Shown piece by piece: positions 35,591-46,546 of a stretch of DNA of 64,000 nt. The position numbers and the translations under genes were made by a program. This DNA is from Paralithodes platypus (taxonomy: Eukaryota; Arthropoda; Malacostraca; Decapoda; Lithodidae). How positions within the stretch are numbered: position 1 is the first letter of the stretch; the number at the start of each line of letters is the position of its first letter. A model generated the notes under the pieces. That model did not search any database, was not told where the DNA came from, and was given only the letters and a program-made list of their open reading frames with translations. The DNA is taken from NCBI GenBank assembly GCA_032716605.1, contig CM064545.1:13987903-14051902 (forward strand), in the 5' to 3' direction.

Positions 35591-35790
35591 CACATGCCGT
35601 GTGTTCCTAGGCCTCCAACAGCGCAGTCTTCGACCCATGCGTGGTTGAGCTGAAAGTTTTCTTGTCTGAGAAAACAACTCTTGGTTGGGAGAGAGTTATC
35701 CTGACCAGGATTCGAACCCACTCACTCCAGGTATGTTTGGGAGAGTTGGGCACCATTACCACTCGGCCATGAGCGGATAAAGGAAGCCAC
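35591..35790 (-). repeat. tRNA-derived SINE
   Basis: On the minus strand an A-box TGGCCGAGTGG (near 35767) and B-box GGGTTCGAATCC (near 35717) are about 50 bases apart. This resembles a class II tRNA with a long variable arm. An unrelated body follows down to about 35600. A pseudo-tRNA is possible. Confidence 0.6.
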
Positions 35791-35799
35791 ATTTATTCT

Positions 35800-36310
35800 T
35801 ATTTGAAGAACCCCCGCCAACTCGGCTAAGTGACACAATTTTAATCGTCTTGGTAATATTATGGAACCTCTCTGACATTATCAAAACAACTCGTGCCCAA
35901 TAGTCAATGCCCTGGTCAACAAATAGTCGAGCGAAATCAAGCCTAGTTTGTTTGTGCCTCTTGGTTAGCTTTGGCTTGACAGCTGGTGATCTATGTTTAT
36001 ATCCCATCTCCTTCAATCTCTTGCGTATAGTTTCTGTAGAAGCTTGAAATTGCAAATGTTGCTTAGCTTCGTCGGCATTGGAGAATGGATGGTTATACAT
36101 ATACTGTTTAATTTCTTGGTCCTGTTATGACGTGGGTTTCCTCTTAGCTCCACTTCTATGTCGGTCTGTCAGTTGCCCTTCTTCCCACCTTTTCTTACCA
36201 CCGGTAAACGTTCCGACATATGGATGACTAGGTGTGATGTGGGCAAGAGAGTATTGAGGGATTTTCTGATCACCCCAGTTTCCAGCAATTACAGCTTCAC
36301 GTTTTTTTTA
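35800..36310 (-). pseudogene. Tc1/mariner-type transposase fragment
   Basis: The fragment includes DRHRSGAKRKPTS, then a stop, then STETIRKRLKEMGYKHRSP and KLTKRHKQTRLDFARLF. These are hallmarks of the N-terminal DNA-binding and early catalytic region of Tc1-like transposases. The segment that should contain the first catalytic Asp (W-x-x-V-x-F-S-D-E) reads MSERF. The rest of the catalytic domain is lost and a SINE follows. Confidence 0.7.
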
Positions 36311-36318
36311 TTTATTGT

Positions 36319-36343
36319 TTTTTTTTTTTTTTTTTTTTTTTTT
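36319..36343. repeat. Poly-T run
   Basis: An uninterrupted T-run of about 25 bases; possibly an A-tail of a minus-strand retroelement. Confidence 0.7.
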
Positions 36344-36589
36344 ACCGAAAAAAGTTCGATCTGGGAATATATTGCGTGAAGTGTTAATGCATGGTTGGAG
36401 TGGCTGTACATATGCATGTAATCTGTAATCAGCCAATTGCCGATATCTGGATTTTGAGTGTTTGGTTGACCTGTACGGTACCCGTCCAGCTAGTAATAGA
36501 CCACCAACACTAAACAAGACGTCGTAAGTGGCCTCTTATTCCAGAGGCCTATTTATACTGCTAGGTCTAGAGAGGCGCATTGTGTAAGA

Positions 36590-36680
36590 AGAATTGCCAA
36601 AACGTTTCTTTCCTGCCCGGGAATGGAACCTGTGACCTTTTGGCTGTGAACCAAGTGCGCTGACCAATATGCTACGGACC

Positions 36681-36716
<36 letters not shown>
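36590..36716 (-). repeat. tRNA-derived SINE head with (TG)n
   Basis: On the minus strand GTGGTCCGTAGCATATTGG and CACAGGTTCCATTCCC look like A- and B-boxes of a tRNA-derived head. A (TG)n microsatellite (36682-36717) borders it upstream. Confidence 0.6.
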
Positions 36717-36721
<5 letters not shown>

Positions 36722-36902
36722 TTCTGTAAAATAGAACTTAAATTATATACCCGGTAAACTAAACAATGTTTAGTTATACTCCCATATATTTCCATAGTAG
36801 ACATAATTTCATCGAAGTTAGATTCTAAAATCATGATACGGTAACGAGAATGTTCTAAATTCTAATAGTATCTCATAGAAACAGTAAGAACTTTAGCTGT
36901 AT

Positions 36903-37450
36903 ATTAACCCTTTGAATACCAGCGACGTATTTTCAATTTTATTCTAGGTATATTGAGACGATATTATACAGTTTAGGAAGGATCTGTGGTAGTTAAAGGG
37001 TTGGTTGAGGTAGTGTGAAGCCTTATTATGGCTAGAGGTATATCCGAAGCTGCATAAAATCGCGTAATAGTTGCTAGTATAGGAAGAAAAGGACGTCGTC
37101 GGTACAGTATGGGTTAATACACGTTCATATCATTAATAATATTAGCTGATGCAGATGTTGCAAATAGAACTACTCGTATAACCCAGCACTGCAAGATGAT
37201 GCAGATTATAACATACCTGTATTATCTAAAGAGTGTTAACCCCTTGTAGCTCTGATGCGTTTTAGCACTTTATTTTGGCTATCATTAGACGATTTTATGC
37301 AGCTTAGGAAGGATCTGTGGTTATTAAAAGGGTAAAGACTAGCTCGATCAACCCTCTGACTTCCATATACCCTTCCTAATCTGAATAAAATCGTCTACTA
37401 ATTACCATAACACAGAACAGAAATGCGTATCGGATCTTGAAAGGGTTAAT
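36903..37450. repeat. Three diverged copies of a ~95-bp motif, one inverted
   Basis: Copies lie at about 36906-37003, 37238-37333 and, inverted, 37361-37446. They share 'tt-aggaaggatctgtgg', an AAA-GGG end and a central 'gacgatttta' core. The last two face each other across a ~30-base spacer. They are of unknown type. Confidence 0.55.
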
Positions 37451-37559
37451 TAGATAAAAGAACACAATTATTTACACTTCATTGTTTTATCACGGAAACC
37501 AGTGAAGAATGTGGGTTTATAACACTGAACTTTGCCTTCTGTTTCTGTGTGTGTACTTA

Positions 37560-38035
37560 CACTAGTTGTATTTTGCGGGAGTGAGCATGCTCGTTAATTC
37601 CTGCCTCCTAAGATATGTTTGTCATACCGTGCTTTGAAACTAGGCACTGATGATGCAGACACTACTTCGGCTGGCAATTTGTTCCACCCACTAATCGAGT
37701 TGGTAGGAAATCTTTTACTTATCAGAGCAATCTTACTATTAGGCACTTTCAGTTTGTAGCTGTGACCTCTTGTTCTCTCACCTCCATCCCTCTCTATGAA
37801 GTTTTCTTGGTCGATTTTGTCAATACCTCTAACACATTTGTATATCTGAATTTGCTGTCCTCGTTTCCTTCTTTGTTCCAGTGTAGGTAGATTCAATCTC
37901 TCGAGCCGCTCTTGGTACTCCAAATTTTCCAAACCTGGGGATCATCCTCGTAGCTGCTATCTGTACCCTCTCAATTTTGTGGATAAGTTTCTTCATGTGA
38001 GGGGACCACACTACAGATGCATATTCCATCCTGGG
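37560..38035 (-). mobile_element. CR1/Jockey-group LINE 3' fragment
   Basis: The RT C-terminal region shows MEYASVVWSPH, KIERVQIAATRMIP, LEQRRKRGQ, ISGWNKLPAEVV and FKARYDK, in two frames joined near 37910. A closely related inverted copy is at 61655-62045. Both share a 3' end with ACTAGTTGTA. (GT)n borders the fragment at 38037-38052. Confidence 0.8.
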
Positions 38036-38102
38036 TCGTGTGTGTGTGTGTGCTAATTAATCTACAAATAGTGTAGCGTGAAAATTGATTGATATTAACC
38101 TC

Positions 38103-38124
38103 AGAGAGAGAGAGAGAGAGAGAG
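38103..38124. repeat. (GA)n microsatellite
   Basis: A run of AG dinucleotides between two LINE fragments. Confidence 0.85.
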
Positions 38125-38339
38125 AAAAAAAGTACAAAGGAGTACAAAGGAAGTACCAAAGGAAATCAAGCAACAACAGATCTAGAGACCCTTCTAGGCT
38201 GCTTGTCCTCCAAAACACTGAGGATCAAGTGTCCAAACAATGATTTAGAGTGGGTAAGGGAACATTGGAAAGGGAACTACTGCCCTGGAACTAATGTCCG
38301 TGGCAGGATTAGGAAGTTAGTAGGTGACAGATTGGTTAG

Positions 38340-41184
38340 TAACTGAGGGGGGGATAAAATAAAGTTATTAATTTACAAACGCAGTCAGTCGCGGGTTTGA
38401 TGCGAGATATTTGTCTAAGCGGAGTTTAAATGAATCAACGGTGCTGCAGTCTATAACGTCTCGGGGAAGCCCATTCCACAAGTTGACAACTCGATTGAAG
38501 AAAAAATTCTTAGATTCGTGTGAGTTAAAAGATTTACCAATAATTTTGCAACAGTTTCCCCGCGTGTAATTAGATTGGTCGATAGTGAAGTACTTACTGC
38601 AGTTCATATTGTCGATGCCTTTGATGATATTGAACACTTGAATTAAGTCACCTCTTAATCTGCGCTGGGTTAAAGGAAATATATTTAATTCTCTATGACG
38701 CTCTTCGTATGGTTTGTTCTTTAGGCTAGGTATCATTTTGGTAACTCTACGTTGAACTCGTTCTAGCTTGTTTATATCTTTTTGGTAATAAAGGCACCAG
38801 GATTGAACGCAGTATTCCAGAAGAGGGCGGACTAAGGAATTGTAAAGGGTTAGGATAACTTCTTTGGATTTAAGCTCAAATGACCTGCCTATAAAGCCAA
38901 TTATATTGTTTGCCTTCTTAACAACTTCTGAACATTGTTGACTCGGTTTTAGGTTACTCGATATTGTTACTTCCAGATCGGTTTCTCTGTTTACATTCTT
39001 AAGCTGAGTGCCATTCATCGAATATTTTGCTTTCTCATTTAGGTATCCGATATTTAGTACTTTACATTTATCCGCATTGAAACTCATTTGCCAAATTTGA
39101 GCCCAACATGACAATTTATCTAGATTGTGTTTGCTATACCAGTCAACCATTGTTCTATTTGAGAGTACGCTATTTGCAATTTTTGGTATCCGTCAGCACA
39201 TTTTGAGATTGTACAGGTGAGACCACCTCATCTGATGTCGTATGATTGTAAATTAGAAAGAAGAATTTGGTCCTAGTACCGATCCCTGTGGGTACCCCTC
39301 TACTTTACATTGAGTCCACTTAGATGGCCTTACCGTTTAATGACTACTCTTTGCCTATTCTGTCGCTGAGCCAAATTTTCTATCCCTTTCAACACATACC
39401 GTCTTGTACTCCATGCGCTTTTAGTTTTTAGTCAGTAAACGTTTGTGGGGAACTTTGTCAAAGGACCTTTTGAAATCAAGGTATCCAATTATCTACAGCT
39501 TTAACTCTCATCGTAGAGGTTTGAGGATATCGTGTAAGAAGTCTAAGAGGTTTGTTAAACAGGAATAGTTTTTTTCGAAAGCCGTGTTGAGTATCTTTTA
39601 AAACCACGGGAAAACTGCGGGGAGAACTCTTAAGAGTTCCCCCGGCGGACTGCGGGAAAGAACTCTTAAGAGTCATAGAAAAAAAAACTCAACTTTAAAC
39701 ATCGAAAGAACAAAAAAAATATTGCGCCCTGGGCCATGCAAAATATCACTCCTCTACCTCCCCTCCTTCCCCACTTTCCTCCCCTACCTTCAGTTAACAC
39801 CTATTTTCCCTGTTTATTCCCTTATTCTGAGGTATAATGTTTTTGTGCTAACATTCGCGAGTTGCAAGGCCAGGGCCTTGTCATCACTGATAGCAACAAG
39901 CGGTGCAAGAGAGAGAGAGAGAGTATCGATCGACTGTGTCTCAGTGGCCTTCGGGGGAAATTGGCGGGAAAAGCAGGTTGCCGCTCACGCCATACATTAT
40001 ATAACTCGGCGGCTCTGAATCTCCGATTTTGACCATCTACAAACGCTGTTTTTTTTTAACTCTAGATTTATTGTTGTTTCAGGTTAATACCAAGACTAAG
40101 GCCAGGGGTGGGGGGGGGGGGGTGGCGACAGTTAAAGCAGATTATAATCAACCCATAATAGAGCTCGTATGGATAAGTATTACTGCTAGTTATGATAAAA
40201 TTAATATTTTAGTGATGGAAACAGCTCAAATAAGTCAGCACAGGCTGACGTTTCTAAGTACCCCCATGCACACTTCCTTAGGTTAAGTAAGTTATTTGCC
40301 TCTAAGTGATTTAACGAGTCACATGTCTCTATATGATCGTATTCTAGCATTTTACATAACAATTGAGGTCTAAGCTAATCAGAGAACGATAGTGTACTGG
40401 ATAGGGATTTGCTGCCCTTTTTTTCAAATATCGGTGTTACTGTTGGGCTAGCTTCCAACTGATCAGGCATAGTCCCAGACTGCAAGGATTAAATTGAATA
40501 GCAAATGTCAGTGGTTTTGGAGAGCTCCATCCTTAGCCTCCTTTAGAACTCTAGGCGAGATTGTAAGCAGGTCCAGCGTTTTTATTTTAACCTTGAGTTT
40601 TATCTAAACAATTCAATACTTCTGCTCTCTGTAACGGTGAATATTGCATTTCACATCCTGAATTATCAATCTGAATCGGCGATGGTGTAGGGATATCACT
40701 GAGGTCTTCGGTTGTAAAAACTGATGCAAAGAAGGTATTGAGGGCAATCCTCATTTGTACTTCGTCTTTGGTGTATTCTCCATTTTCATCCGACTAACGA
40801 GGTCCAACAGGTTGCCGTAACTACTTTTTTTCTTTCTGATATAACTATAGAATTCTTTCGGGTTTGTTTTACTTTGATTCGCAACATGTAACTCCAGGGT
40901 CTTTTTACTTTGCTTAATTAACTGTTTGGCTTTGCGTCGTAGCTCTACAAATTTCATTCACCCCGTTCTTCGTCATTTTGTGAGGATTTTAAATCTATCA
41001 TTAGCAACTTTTTTAGCAAGCAGCCAGTCTGAAATATCTTTATTCCACCATTTGGGCTTATCATTATGGCCTGGACGCCGTATTTTTCTATGGTATGCTG
41101 TCTTGCACTGCCTTAAGGTAAGTGGTTGTGTAAACACTCCCAAGATTGATTTATTATCATTATTGTTAGTCAGAAAGCTCCAGT
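38340..41184 (-). mobile_element. CR1/L2-type LINE, decayed, running into the gap
   Basis: The best frame (38368-39150, 260 codons) has WQMSFNADKCKVLNIG, LVRPLLEYCVQSW, LERVQRRVTKMIP, RRLRGDLIQVFNI and NLWNGLPRDV. Upstream, broken pieces give VP-G near 39285, FDKVPHKRLL near 39455, DTQHGFRK near 39580, an RT N-terminal piece near 40400, LNTFFASVF near 40720 and a linker region to 41160. The product would reverse-transcribe its own mRNA, but many frameshifts make it dead. The 5' part is lost in the N gap. Confidence 0.8.
39605..40285. mobile_element. Unclassified insertion inside the LINE
   Basis: LINE coding similarity stops after DTQHGF near 39600 and resumes near 40290. The ~680 bases between are unrelated. 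They contain AACTCTTAAGAGTT palindromes (39625-39640 and 39661-39676), a (GA)n run and a 13-base G-run near 40108. No clear terminal repeats were found. Confidence 0.45.
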
Positions 41185-41284
41185 NNNNNNNNNNNNNNNN
41201 NNNNNNNNNNNNNNNNNNNNNNNNNNNNNNNNNNNNNNNNNNNNNNNNNNNNNNNNNNNNNNNNNNNNNNNNNNNNNNNNNNNN
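41185..41284. other. Assembly gap, 100 N
   Basis: One hundred N bases; the size is probably a placeholder. The sequences left (LINE) and right (MITE) may not be truly adjacent. Confidence 0.95.
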
Positions 41285-41295
41285 ATAGTAGGCTA

Positions 41296-41501
41296 CCAAT
41301 GGACTTATTTGGATATATTATTGGCCCTTGGTATGAAGGGATGTTACCACTGTAATAATGCTGGCAAATAAATAGATAAATGACTAATAAAGTAGGCCTG
41401 GGCTTATACGGCGAATAATCACTAGAACCTATTTCCTAGGGTGAAAATAATTACTGCTCTTCATACCAGGGGTCAATAATATATCCAATTAAGTCCATTG
41501 G
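41296..41501. mobile_element. Short inverted-repeat MITE with TA flanks, 206 bp
   Basis: The left arm CCAATGGACTTATTTGG... is complementary to the right arm ...CCAATTAAGTCCATTGG over about 45 bases with few mismatches. TA precedes the left arm (41294-41295) and TA follows the right arm, as for Tc1/mariner-type MITEs. DIRS copy B is inserted in the right TA; the flank continues at 59363. Confidence 0.75.
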
Positions 41502-41849
41502 TATAGGTTTGACTCCTGTAAGGAGATAAAGAAAACCAAATATTTAGTAGTGGCCCGTAATCATTGACGATTATGCCTATTACATAAGGCACCCTCTTCA
41601 AACACTCATCCGCCGTAGTTTGAATCTACCGCGCAGAGCATTCAAATTTTGAGGAGCCTTCATCATGAGTGCACGCAGCCTCACTCATGGCTTCAGTCAT
41701 TATGAATTGGGTTCTCACTACGAAAAAACTTCGTAAAAAAATAAAAACAAAAAGAAAATAAGAATAACTATTCAATAAGCTTTCCATAATCGTGGATGTA
41801 CTTGTGTGGATCTTTGACCAGACGCTGACTCAGGCGTCATTCTTCCTTC
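41502..41849 (-). repeat. Right terminus and ITR of DIRS copy B
   Basis: Matches the complement of 59052-59362 and the ITRs of copies A and C. It begins with the right-end-only segment TATAGGTTTGACTCC. Confidence 0.85.
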
Positions 41850-41921
41850 ACTGACATATCAAGTAAACCAAAATCCTTAATACATCAACGAATGGGAAGG
41901 GGATGGTCGGAAGGGCCCCAG

Positions 41922-42030
41922 TCGTCAATGATTACGGGGCCACTACTAAATATTAGGTTTTCTTTATCTCCTTACAGGAGTCAAATCTATAATTTATTAG
42001 TGGCCCCTCCATCATTGACGAATATGCCTG
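41922..42030 (-). repeat. Internal complementary region of DIRS copy B
   Basis: Same organisation as in copies A and C: TCGTCAATGATTACGGGG side, then the fused ends AATCTATAAT/TTATTAGTGG, then CTCCATCATTGACGAA. Confidence 0.85.
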
Positions 42031-42595
42031 ATATCTAAGACTGGAGGGGGACATTCGTAATCATATCATAACTCTAGTAAAAGCAGATAATCAAACAACC
42101 ACATAGTATTCTTACTTCGAAAAAATATATATTTATTGGCGCAGCACATATATACAAAAGGGGGTCAAGCAGGAGCGTGCTTCAAAGAAGCCTGCTTGAT
42201 AAAAAGGGTTAACTCTTGAGACTCTGCGAACAGATCTGTAAGTTAAAAAGGCACCCCACTCAACATAAGTGGTGAAAAATAAAAACTTATAAGTTTACAT
42301 GTGCACATATAACCCCATAATACTAGTGGATATATCTTGCAAAATATATCCAATGCTTAAAATTAAATTGCTTTCACAGCTAAAACTACTATAACAACAC
42401 TGTTGTATGTACTACCATTGTACTAGCACAATTTCCTGCACTGAATAGTACAGAGAAATTTTCATATCACAATACCCATAACTAGTATCACAGCTCTTAT
42501 ACTCCGGCAGGGTCTAGGGTGTCCTATGTTACACTGACTGCACCCCCCCCCCCCCTTTTTCCTTGAAATTAAACAAAAAGTGACTTAAGGGCCAC

Positions 42596-43576
42596 CTAGA
42601 CCCTCTGCCTTAAAGCTATACATGGCAAGGAAGGTTTGTCTAGAGCTACTGACAGGTATCGAGTCAAAAACGTATGATTAGAGGCCCACAAATGTGTGGA
42701 CGTAATATCTTCCACAGAAAAATTCTTAAGGAAACACAAAGAGGCTGCCCATTTGCGTAAATTGTGGGCCCTACCCACAACGCCGGGATTACTCTCTTTA
42801 ATGACCTCGACCAAAAGAGAAGCCAATCTACGTTTCAGCAAGCGCTTACCCGTACTTGCTACCCATAAAGCACCCTGGGGGTTTAGAGGAGCTACTCTCA
42901 AATATTTGGTTAGAGCCTGCACTGGACATAAATTATGGTGCACCTTTCCCCTTTTCAACGCCGGAACCATGAACTCTGAAAACACGTGTTCACTGTGCTC
43001 ATTCTTGGCTATGAACCCTGGGGAAGGTGCAATGTGAATACACTCATTAAGCCTACCAAACCTGAGGCAATTAGGTGTGTTGCTCATCGCCGCCAGGTTA
43101 GACACTCTGTTCCCGGTGGCCAAAGCCAAAAGGAATACTGCCTTTTTTAATAGTAATGTAAAATCTGCAGTATTTTGGTACAGACGGGAATGAAGTAACG
43201 ACAATGCTTTGTCCAGAGACCAAGTAGGCATGAGCTGACGGGGAGGTGGACGGAGTTTAAAACATGCCCTCATAAAACCTGTTTCCTCCGCGACTGGTAT
43301 GGTGAGACCGGTAAGGTCCCAAAATGGCATCCTAATCGCTGTTAAGTGATTTTTTAACGTTACCACAGATAAACTTTTCTGCTCGAACAGATAATTTAAA
43401 TAATTAAAAACTAAAGCCACCGAGGGCACAGTTTGTTCTGTCCTAAGGATCCAAGAAGTAAAGGCTTGCCAATGTGATTGATACTGTCGTTTTGTAGACT
43501 GAGTATACTGATTCATGAATTTATTGGTCACGTCTCTACCATACGGTGCTAGCCACTTGGCCTCCTGAATGTCCAT
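42596..43576 (-). CDS. DIRS copy B ORF3, tyrosine recombinase, 326 aa
   Basis: ATG at 43576 (MDIQEAKWLAPYGRDV) to TAG, the same 981 bases as the intact copy C gene. It has an N-terminal SAM-like/core-binding half and a catalytic half with GNRVSNL (Arg), HNLRKW (His-x-x-Arg) and NHTFLTRYL (Tyr). It would join the circular DIRS copy to the target. Differences from copy C (VSNL for VSEL, HNLR for HDLR) may weaken it, but no stop is present. The frame stays open upstream to 44311 through the RNase H/MT region in another frame. Confidence 0.85.
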   Translation of the reverse strand: MDIQEAKWLAPYGRDVTNKFMNQYTQSTKRQYQSHWQAFTSWILRTEQTVPSVALVFNYLNYLFEQKSLSVVTLKNHLTAIRMPFWDLTGLTIPVAEETGFMRACFKLRPPPRQLMPTWSLDKALSLLHSRLYQNTADFTLLLKKAVFLLALATGNRVSNLAAMSNTPNCLRFGRLNECIHIAPSPGFIAKNEHSEHVFSEFMVPALKRGKVHHNLCPVQALTKYLRVAPLNPQGALWVASTGKRLLKRRLASLLVEVIKESNPGVVGRAHNLRKWAASLCFLKNFSVEDITSTHLWASNHTFLTRYLSVALDKPSLPCIALRQRV

Positions 43577-44445
43577 AATGCAAAAGTCAGCGAGGTCGCT
43601 AGGTTGCCAATCGTGTCTAAGTGGAAAAACCCGACTGGGAGCGATACCGGGTGCGGGCACCACGTTTTCAATTGCTGGTACCACAACTGCGCCGGCCACA
43701 GGGGCGCGATTAGCGAGACTAAGCCCCGATAATCTCGTAGTTTGTTTACTACTTGGCACATTAGAGATGCGTCTGGCGGCGGAAACAGATAGATGGAACT
43801 CCATCTGTTCCAGTCTGTCACCAGGGCGTCTGGCCCCCCTGCCGGCGTTATTGTCTGGCGGGTGAGGTACATTGGGAGTTTGTGAGTCTCCTCGGACGCG
43901 AACAGATCCACTTGTGGATGGTAAAGCTCTGCAATCATTTGGTTGAAAATGGGTTGCTTGAGCGCCCATTCTACTGTTGTGCTCTGTCTCCGAGACAGAG
44001 CGTCTGCCCAGACGTTTGCTACACCTGGGAGATAAGATGCGTGAAGATGAATGTCCAGCCTGTTGGCTAGAATAAAAATCTCTTCTGACACGTTTAGCAA
44101 CTTCCGAGATCTCGTTGACCCTTGTTTCTGAATACAGTGAACCGCATTCAGATTGTCCATTCTGAAGGCCACCGACTTGCCCCGTAAAGTAGAGCCGTGA
44201 GCCTGAAGGAAATATAAGGGGACTAGTAATTCTTTGACATTGATGTGGGAGATTTCTAAATGGGACCAAATCCCTTGACCCTGGTGCCCTTGGTTTGACT
44301 GAAAACCCCAACCTATCGTTCCTGACGCATCAATGTCTACCCATACCGTCGGCGGAGGAGAGGTCCATGACATTACTGAGTGCAACATTTCCCTCTTTGC
44401 CCAGACCGCTAGTAAGTTGTGGATTAATTTTGGTATGGGCCATAA
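43549..44445 (-). pseudogene. DIRS copy B ORF2, RNase H and MT-like part (3' half)
   Basis: Open from the copy C junction to the stop. RNase H has DIDASGTIGWG, VKELL, MDNLNAV and WADALSR, and the MT-like domain has DLFAS and PLWPAQLWYQ. Its RT half lies beyond copy C at 53135-54160. The open frame extends into the copy C ITR (to 44505), an artefact of the insertion. Confidence 0.85.
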
Positions 44446-44754
44446 TTTATTAGTGGCCCCTCCATCATTGACGAACATGCCTATTACATAAGGCATCCTC
44501 TTCAAACACTAATCCGCCGTAGTTTGAATCTACCGCGCAGAGCATTTAAAAACTGAGGAGCCTTCATCATGAGCGCACGCGACCTCACTCATGGCTTCAG
44601 TCATTATGAATTGGGTTCTCACTACGAAAAAACTTCGTAAAAAATAAAAACAAAAAGAAAATAAGAATAACTATCCAATAAGCTTTCCATCATATCGTGG
44701 ATGTACTTGTGTGGATTTCTGACCAGACGCTGAATCAGGCGTCATTCCTCCTTC
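44446..44754 (+). repeat. Left ITR of DIRS copy C
   Basis: Complement of 52784-53093; starts ATTTATTAGTGGCCCC. Confidence 0.88.
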
Positions 44755-46546
44755 TTTGCTCTGCGCTCAGCCTGCCCGGACGTACCTTTCAGGCTCCGCT
44801 GGTTCCGCATTCGTTGCGTCCCTAGTGAGTTTTTTCTCATTTGTTTACTCTAGGATGTATCGAGTAAGGTTAGGATAGGCGTAGCAGGAGTGTCCTGGGC
44901 TGGTTGCCCGCAGTGCAGTGTATTTTGGGTCGTGGGGCATCTATTTCGGATGTACCCTCGTGGTCCTGTTGTGGACACGTGAACTTTTCACAGTTGTGTT
45001 AGTTGGTGATGCAGGCGGCTTTCATTACGCGTTAATTATTGCTGCCTTTTATCCTTCTGATGAGGTAAGGTGTGTGTTTGCTGACGTTCCCAGCGTATTT
45101 TTCTTCACTTAGTGAAGTTTTTTCTGGGTCCGTGTCAGGCTTCCCGGGGTGGGAAGTTATCGCTTCGGTGGTGTGTTGGCGGTGGTTCCTGTTGTGATAT
45201 TCCAGTGTGTGTTTATATTTCAACTATTTTCATGCCGTCTACCTAGGCCTAGCCAGCCGCTCGTAGCTTTGCCACATGTCTAGTGTTATTATTTATTTTA
45301 TAAATATGCCCTACTGTGTCATGTGTATCCGGGTTTTAGTTGTGTATTGGCTAATTCCTCGGACTATAATTGTTTCCTGGTTTAGTTGTGTATTGGCTAA
45401 TTCCACGGATTATGTTGTGACCTTGGTTAGTCGTGCGTGTCTCTCCTCGTGTCGTATGGTTCAGATGGTGTCTGTTCAGGGTGGGGTTTGCCTTCCGGCG
45501 GGTTTTTTCTCGGTTTCACCATGAAAAATCCTGACCGATGAGCAGTGTTGGGCCACACGTGGTTTTTAACTCTGGCTGGTTCCCCGGCGTGGGGAGGTGT
45601 CTGTGGCTCTCCAGGACTGCGTCTCTGTGGGTGCCTGGTTTCAGGCCTCCTTTAAATTCCCGGCGGGATGGCTGTACCCATCCTTACATATATATTTAGT
45701 TATATATAAAGAAACGACGTTCTTGAGAACACTCGTTTTTATAGGTTTTTCTACCTGGTTTACGACAACCACATGGAAAACCTAGCTGTTGTTTAGGCGT
45801 TCCTCCCCGGCGATCTTTTACAAAGAAGTGGGGTCAGGAACTTGTGGGGTTAACTTTTAGACTTCTCACCCGGCGGGTGCACCTGAGCAGGGTGGGATAA
45901 ACGACTTAGGTCTCATATAGTTAACCAATCCATTTGAGTGATACTCTGTGTATCGCTGCCTTTACTCTTACGGCAATTGAAGGTTCAGTGAGGTTTAACC
46001 AAATCGATTCCCACACCCGGCGGGTGCCCCTAAGTGGAGGAACTAAGGAATTTATAAACAAATTCAATTTCGATTAACCTTAATTGGGTGATACTTTCAG
46101 TATCGCCGCCTTCTATTTTTACGACGATCGTTTGGGACAATTCGTTAAAAAATCAGATCTCGTATATTCCTGCCCTGGGCTATTCTACTAAAATATTTCA
46201 AGGGCCGGCGTCTTTATGAGGGGGGCTTTGTTACAAAATTGAATCTTGAGACAGTCACCACCTCCTACAGACTATAAGTGCCATACTGGACCATTATATC
46301 AGAGGGTATTCTTCATGTTCTTTAGCTAAGAAGATTTGTTTAGCCTCTTTACACCCAGCCGCGTAGCGAGATGTGTTAGCTGTGTCTTTGCATCCCGTTA
46401 CCCGGCGGGTTATTAACACTTGTATGCGAACACGTGGGTTAACCTTATGAGCATTAATTCCTGGAAATTTTTCTTTATTTTTCCAGAGCTGAGCTCCGGC
46501 GGACCAATACAGACCCGGCGGTAGTTTCCTCACACCAGTCTCTGTC
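44755..46546 (+). promoter_or_regulatory. DIRS copy C leader with intron-like borders
   Basis: It carries the hairpin CTTCACTTAGTGAAG at 45103-45117 and CCCGGCGGGT near 45869, 46017 and 46400, with spacing similar to copy A. Donor-like GAG/GTAAGG (GT at 45065) and acceptor-like ATTTTTCCAG/AG (AG at 46485-46486) would give a 1,422-base intron ending 60 bases before the ORF1 ATG. Confidence 0.55.

Noticed and set aside
35700..35780. Functional tRNA gene
   Set aside because: A- and B-boxes are present but arms pair poorly and an unrelated body follows, as in a SINE.
44311..44505. Upstream extension of the copy B ORF2 frame into the copy C ITR
   Set aside because: A fusion created by the nested insertion; the first codons come from the ITR of another element.
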